Assembly: GCF_047501175.1 (NCBI RefSeq) | Contig: NZ_JBEQWH010000017.1 | Span: forward strand, 1-10,736 | DNA from: Methanoprimaticola sp047501175 | GTDB lineage: Archaea; Thermoplasmatota; Thermoplasmata; Methanomassiliicoccales; Methanomethylophilaceae | Direction of reading: 5' to 3' | Length of the DNA stretch: 10,736 nt | Part shown: positions 7,950-10,736 of the stretch, one piece after another | How positions within the stretch are numbered: the first letter of the stretch is position 1 | Layout: the number at the start of each line of letters is the position of its first letter | Program-made: the position numbers and the translations under genes | Notes under the pieces: generated by a model | Databases searched by the model: none | Seen by the model: the letters and a program-made list of their open reading frames with translations, nothing else | Told to the model about the DNA's origin: nothing

Positions 7950-8723
7950 ATGGATCCGGAAGGTCTGTGGAGGACCCTCGTCGACACGGCGAGGGGCATG
8001 GGCATCATCGACATATCGGCGGCCCCGGCCGACGGCTGGGACACCGACCCCCTGGTGTCCTCGCGCATCGGCAAGGGACACAGACCGAAGGACATCATGC
8101 CGGACGCCAGGAGCGTCGTGGTCATCGGCGTGCCCGTGCAGAGGAGCATCCTGGACACCGCACCGTCCATCTACTACAACCACCTGTACTCGGTCGTCAA
8201 CGACCTCCTGGACCAGGCGTCCGAGAGGATCGCCCTCGAGCTGAACGCGCTGGGACACCGCGCGATATACGTGCCGAGGGACGGCTACCACGGGATAGCC
8301 GGCCTCAGGGAGATGCCTGAGTCGTTCTTCTCCCACCGCCATGCCGCGTACCTAGCGGGGATGGGGACGTTCGGATGGAACAACATGCTCCTGACCGAAA
8401 GGTACGGTCCCAGGATAAGGTTCGCCTCCGTCATAACGTCGGCGGAGCTCCCCTGCGGCAGGGCGATGGACGAGGGCCTGTGCATCGGATGCGGGGCGTG
8501 CGCCCGTCAATGCCCCTCGTCCTCGGTGGCTGGGACGGGATATCCCGAGGGCATCACGGACAAGCGCGGGTGCGTGGAGTACACGGCACCCCTGGCACAG
8601 GTCGGAAGGTCCCCCTGCGGGAGATGCATCGCAGTCTGTCCGGTCGGGGATGACAAGGGGCCGGGACCCACCGAGAAGGCGGTCGAGACCATAAGGATGT
8701 ACGGGAGACCTCCCAAAGTGTAA
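7950..8723 (+). CDS. QueG-like iron-sulfur protein (double [4Fe-4S])
   Basis: The protein has 257 residues. Residues 131-149 (HAAYLAGMGTFGWNNMLLT) and the following YGPR match the A-x-AGLG-x-x-G-x-N-x-LL signature of the epoxyqueuosine reductase (QueG) / reductive dehalogenase-like superfamily. Two cluster-binding sets follow: C178, C181, C184, C188 (C-x2-C-x2-C-x3-CP), and C223, C226, C230 (C-x2-C-x3-CP) with C208 as likely fourth ligand. It is shorter than bacterial QueG (roughly 350-390 residues) and lacks its C-terminal repeat region. I do not see QueG's D-S-x-P-V-L-E-type segment before the AGLG motif; ESFFSHR stands there instead. Archaea normally make archaeosine, not queuosine, so QueG activity is doubtful. 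A redox role, perhaps with a corrinoid or flavin partner, is only a guess. Tandem stops TAA TAA end the gene, 27 bases before the tRNA. Confidence 0.5.
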   Translation: MDPEGLWRTLVDTARGMGIIDISAAPADGWDTDPLVSSRIGKGHRPKDIMPDARSVVVIGVPVQRSILDTAPSIYYNHLYSVVNDLLDQASERIALELNALGHRAIYVPRDGYHGIAGLREMPESFFSHRHAAYLAGMGTFGWNNMLLTERYGPRIRFASVITSAELPCGRAMDEGLCIGCGACARQCPSSSVAGTGYPEGITDKRGCVEYTAPLAQVGRSPCGRCIAVCPVGDDKGPGPTEKAVETIRMYGRPPKV

Positions 8724-8750
8724 TAACCTGAGTCCGTTTCCCAGTCCTGG

Positions 8751-8837
8751 GCTGAGGTAATCAAGCTAGGCCAAAGATGCAGGACTTAGGATCCTGTCCT
8801 TAGTGGTTCCAGGGTTCAAATCCCTGCCTCAGCACCA
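8751..8837 (+). tRNA. tRNA-Leu (anticodon UAG), CCA encoded
   Basis: The acceptor stem GCTGAGG (8751-8757) pairs with CCTCAGC (8827-8833), followed by discriminator A and genomic CCA (8835-8837). The D stem is ATC/GAT. The anticodon stem CAGGA/TCCTG encloses the loop CTTAGGA, giving anticodon TAG (8787-8789). The variable arm of about 13 bases marks class II. The T stem CAGGG/CCCTG holds the loop TTCAAAT. A TTTT run at 8844-8847 may terminate transcription. The 3' part doubles as the attachment site of the downstream element. Confidence 0.5.
8810..8837. other. Attachment site (att) of the integrated element in the tRNA 3' end
   Basis: The T arm, acceptor 3' strand and CCA of tRNA-Leu are shared with the end of the integrase reading frame, which stops at 8816 inside the T loop. 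This is the usual arrangement when a tyrosine recombinase inserts an element at the 3' end of a tRNA and rebuilds the tRNA. The exact core length is unknown because the second copy would lie at the far end of the element, outside the window; I found none inside it. Confidence 0.5.
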
Positions 8838-9865
8838 TCCCCCTTTTCAGGGCCCTCATCGACACTGTCTGGCTGTCCTTTCTTCGAGGATTCCTCGGAT
8901 TCAATCCGGGATGGGTTCGCTGTCTCCGAACAACCCCATGTGCTGCGTGCGGCCTCGATCGCCTTGGTGTTCCTACGCCTCGCGTAGTACTTCTCGGTGG
9001 TCCTGGTAGACGAATGACCCATGAGGACGGAAACGGATTCTATCGAATCGATGTCGGAGTCGAGGTAATTCTGACCGAAGGTCCTGCGCAGCTTGCGCGG
9101 ATCCGCGGAGATGCCGATGCTACTGAGAGAGATCCCCAGCACCTTCCTGATTGAATTGGCACAAAGATAATCGGAACCGCCGCGGGTCGGAGGGAACAAC
9201 GCGCCCTTGCCCTCGGGACAGTTGCCGGAACGGAGCTCGAGATATCTGAGGAGGATCCCCCTGTGCTGAGGGGGAACAGGGACCATACGAGGTTCACCGT
9301 AGGTGGCCTCCCCCTTGACATGGATGATGCTGAGGATCCACTCGGAGGTATCTAGATCCGAGCACTCCAAGTAGCGGAGCTCCTTGGTCCTGCATCCGCA
9401 TCCGATGAACAGGGCGAGCATCGCGAATGAACGGACGATCTCAAAATCGTCCGATGATTCTACTGAATTGATGCCGTCGATGACGATTCTCCTCTCCTCA
9501 GGACTGAGACATTCCAATCTCCTGTGACCATCGACCGGCTTGAGGACAGGATACTTGCGGAGACACGTGCGGACTGCGGAGTTCTCGCAGAAATCGAAAA
9601 AGACGACGAACGTGTTGACCTCGTGGCGGTACTCGTCGTTCGTGTACCCGAGACCTCTGCGATAGGACAGATGATAACGGACATCCTCAGGAGTCATCCT
9701 CTTCGGGGAGGTGGTGGATATCTTCCCGGCATCGTGATGCTTCCTGATATCCAAGCCGATTCTCCTGAGCCTGCGGTTCATGTCCTTCCATGTGATCTCG
9801 GCGTATACGCCGTACATGGAATCAAGGAACTTGTTGGCGAACTCCTCCCAAGGATAGCGGGACAT
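8816..9865 (-). CDS. int: Tyrosine recombinase / integrase
   Basis: This site-specific recombinase (349 residues) presumably inserts and excises the element at tRNA-Leu. An N-terminal SAM-like core-binding region (about 5-100) opens with FLDSMYGVYAEITWKDMNRR. The catalytic domain shows R159 (GCRTKEL), K184 (HVKGE), R260 in RKLRRTF with R257 where most relatives have His, H284 (LMGHSS) and nucleophile Y293 (TTEKYY). About 55 hydrophilic, low-complexity residues follow the Tyr. The last six codons (GAEAGI) and the TGA stop are read antisense from tRNA-Leu. The start at 9865 has GGTGA seven bases upstream and keeps the N-terminal motif, although it overlaps the preceding gene by 88 bases. The gene is unbroken, unlike SSV-type integrases, which are split on integration. 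Confidence 0.5.
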   Translation of the reverse strand: MSRYPWEEFANKFLDSMYGVYAEITWKDMNRRLRRIGLDIRKHHDAGKISTTSPKRMTPEDVRYHLSYRRGLGYTNDEYRHEVNTFVVFFDFCENSAVRTCLRKYPVLKPVDGHRRLECLSPEERRIVIDGINSVESSDDFEIVRSFAMLALFIGCGCRTKELRYLECSDLDTSEWILSIIHVKGEATYGEPRMVPVPPQHRGILLRYLELRSGNCPEGKGALFPPTRGGSDYLCANSIRKVLGISLSSIGISADPRKLRRTFGQNYLDSDIDSIESVSVLMGHSSTRTTEKYYARRRNTKAIEAARSTWGCSETANPSRIESEESSKKGQPDSVDEGPEKGDGAEAGI

Positions 9866-9990
9866 CGGGCATCACCGTCCAGCGGGCAGGTCTGCATCTG
9901 ACTGATGTACTCGTCGAAAAGGCAGCATATCCCATCGAAGGAATCGAATTCCAGGAACAGGCATTCGCCGCAGGAATCGCAGTTCATCAT
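9778..9990 (-). CDS. Small Cys-rich protein, unknown function
   Basis: Seventy residues beginning MMNCDSCGEC. Cysteines are at 4, 7, 10, 22, 23, 35, 43 and 59; the C-x2-C-x2-C start plus later C-P pairs (35, 43) suggest zinc or Fe-S binding. The start is firm: AGGAGG lies five bases before the ATG, and this ATG overlaps the stop of the preceding gene as ATGA, implying coupled translation. The frame begins further upstream at 10017, but that part lies inside the other gene. The last 29 codons overlap the integrase start in another frame. The final 20 or so residues (SPTSSL onward) look unconstrained, so the working part is probably the first 45. I do not recognise the family; a partner or regulator of the integrase is possible by position only. 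Confidence 0.5.
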   Translation of the reverse strand: MMNCDSCGECLFLEFDSFDGICCLFDEYISQMQTCPLDGDARCPAILGRSSPTSSLIPCTAYTPRSHGRT

Positions 9991-10319
9991 TCGTTCCTCC
10001 TGAGCTTGGTAAACCAAACACCCCTCTTGGCGACAGCTTGCTCACGAGAACCATCCTTGGTCCTACCCTTAGGGTCGATCTCGCGAGCCTCGACATATAT
10101 GCTGTCCGATTCGATGACAGAACCTGCCGGAGGTCTTTTAGGACCTTTTCCGGAACTTGGGTATTGCGACCTGATGGTGACCTTCGCATCACCTTTCGCA
10201 ACAACAGATGAACCATGATGGACATTGGATTTGCGGATGAGACGAGGCTTGGAGATCTCATCCGCTTCTATATCGACGCGTGATGCCTCATAATCGTGTT
10301 CGGACACCTTCGAGGCCAT
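9987..10319 (-). CDS. Basic hydrophilic protein, unknown function
   Basis: 110 residues from ATG 10319 (MASKVSEHDYE), rich in Lys, Arg, Ser and Asp, with few hydrophobic residues and no cysteine. The middle (about 30-75) is Lys/Arg/Pro-rich and probably disordered; short strands such as AKVTIRSQY and SIYVEAREI are possible. There is no signal peptide or membrane segment. I chose 10319 over the first in-frame ATG (10352) because it follows the upstream stop codon by one base and has GGGGTGG nine bases upstream. The net basic character would suit nucleic-acid binding, but that is only inference. It overlaps the Cys-rich gene by four bases. I do not recognise the family. Confidence 0.5.
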   Translation of the reverse strand: MASKVSEHDYEASRVDIEADEISKPRLIRKSNVHHGSSVVAKGDAKVTIRSQYPSSGKGPKRPPAGSVIESDSIYVEAREIDPKGRTKDGSREQAVAKRGVWFTKLRRNE

Positions 10320-10320
10320 G

Positions 10321-10689
10321 TCAGAACCACCCCTCGAGGTCGTGCGCATCATTCATGATTATGCCTTCGACCCTAAGCCTCCTGTAGACATCCTCTGCCT
10401 GCTCATCGTCGATGCCGTATCCATTCAGATCATACGGGCTGAAGTCATCCTTGTCATCCGCATGCTCATAAGCGTATATCGCGATCCTGTAAGCCCAGTC
10501 GTCCGGAATCGGACGAGGCTCATCCCTATCATCACAATATAGAGGGATCTTCACATCGGACGGATAATAGACCTCGACAATCTCTCTCAGTCTAAGATCG
10601 ATCTCACGATGCGATATGCGCTCCTTGACGAGCTCTATGACTAATTCTTCCTTAGAAAGCTGCATAAGGTCATCCCATTCACTTGCCAT
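10321..10689 (-). CDS. Putative winged-helix protein of the element
   Basis: 122 acidic residues (MASEWDDLMQLSKEELVIEL at the start). Residues 5-40 look like one or two amphipathic helices. Residues about 64-113 (WAYRIAIYAYEH, then FSPYDL, GIDDEQAEDVYRRL, EGIIMND) have the helix - turn - helix - short strand pattern of a winged helix, with the R-L-x-x-E-G-I-I ending common in such domains. This is recognised by pattern, not by family match. A strong ribosome site GGAGGTGAG (10696-10704) lies seven bases upstream. It is the first visible gene of the minus-strand run ending in the integrase; the next gene starts one base after its stop. A role as the element's own transcription regulator is plausible but unproven. 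Confidence 0.5.
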   Translation of the reverse strand: MASEWDDLMQLSKEELVIELVKERISHREIDLRLREIVEVYYPSDVKIPLYCDDRDEPRPIPDDWAYRIAIYAYEHADDKDDFSPYDLNGYGIDDEQAEDVYRRLRVEGIIMNDAHDLEGWF

Positions 10690-10703
10690 TCCTTTCTCAC
10701 CTC

Positions 10704-10733
10704 CCTTTCCGTTTTCGGAGGAAATCGGAAAGG
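10704..10733 (-). promoter_or_regulatory. Inverted repeat abutting the ribosome site of the first element gene
   Basis: Arms CCTTTCCG (10704-10711) and CGGAAAGG (10726-10733) are perfect over 8 bp. They extend after one T-T mismatch by TTT/AAA, leaving a CGGAGG loop. It touches the GGAGGTGAG ribosome site of the gene ending at 10321. It could be an operator for a dimeric repressor, a leader hairpin, or a terminator of a gene further right. The window edge prevents a decision. Confidence 0.5.
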
Positions 10734-10736
10734 TCC

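Larger units (their letters stand above)
8816..10736. mobile_element. Left end of a tRNA-Leu-integrated element (partial)
   Basis: The element starts in the tRNA 3' end and continues past the window. Support comes from the tyrosine integrase next to and overlapping the tRNA, the packed small unknown genes all on the minus strand, and lower GC than the iorAB region. Whether it is a virus, plasmid or other integrative element cannot be told; no replication, capsid or transfer gene is visible here. Confidence 0.5.

Noticed and set aside
7700..8320. 206-codon plus-strand frame across the divergent promoter region
   Set aside because: It crosses the start of iorA and the control region in an Arg/Gly/Pro-rich shadow frame.
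7794..8342. 182-codon minus-strand frame upstream of iorA
   Set aside because: It is antisense to the Fe-S protein gene and spans the promoter gap; the sense gene has clear cluster motifs.
8716..8750. Dedicated TATA box for tRNA-Leu (GTAATAAC near 8719-8727)
   Set aside because: The spacing is about right, but the match is weak and consists mostly of the tandem stop codons of the preceding gene; co-transcription is equally possible.
9524..9901. 125-codon plus-strand frame within the integrase
   Set aside because: It is antisense to the conserved N-terminal half of the integrase and has no independent support.

Overview
The window looks archaeal, most likely from a host-associated methanogen of the Thermoplasmata (Methanomassiliicoccales type). 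This assignment is inference. It rests on a giant signal-peptide plus C-terminal-anchor adhesin-like protein, a fused-ferredoxin IorA with IorB, AT-rich TATA-like boxes at archaeal spacing, ATGA-coupled genes, a class II tRNA-Leu with encoded CCA, and an archaeal-type tyrosine integrase lying against that tRNA.

Layout. Bases 3-5063 (+) encode an adhesin-like surface protein of more than 1,680 residues; its 5' end runs off the window. A run of 11 G lies just before its signal-peptide core. Bases 5064-5391 hold no gene but several hairpins between convergent genes. Bases 5392-7793 (-) are the iorA-iorB operon for a 2-oxoacid (indolepyruvate-type) ferredoxin oxidoreductase. Divergent from it, 7950-8723 (+) encodes a QueG-like protein with two predicted [4Fe-4S] clusters. 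Next comes tRNA-Leu(UAG) at 8751-8837.

From the 3' end of that tRNA to the window end lies the start of an integrated genetic element. It carries a tightly packed minus-strand operon, in order of transcription: a small putative winged-helix protein, a basic unknown protein, a small Cys-rich protein, and a tyrosine recombinase. The last codons and stop of the recombinase are read antisense from the tRNA T-arm and acceptor stem. The far end of the element is outside the window.

Base composition supports the division. Hand counts of single 60-base lines give about 73% GC in iorA (line 6301), about 47% in the element (line 9901), and within the surface-protein gene about 35% (line 661) against 55% (line 4321).

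The least ordinary parts are the G-tract at the head of the surface-protein gene, the integrase/tRNA overlap, and the uncharacterised small genes upstream of the integrase.
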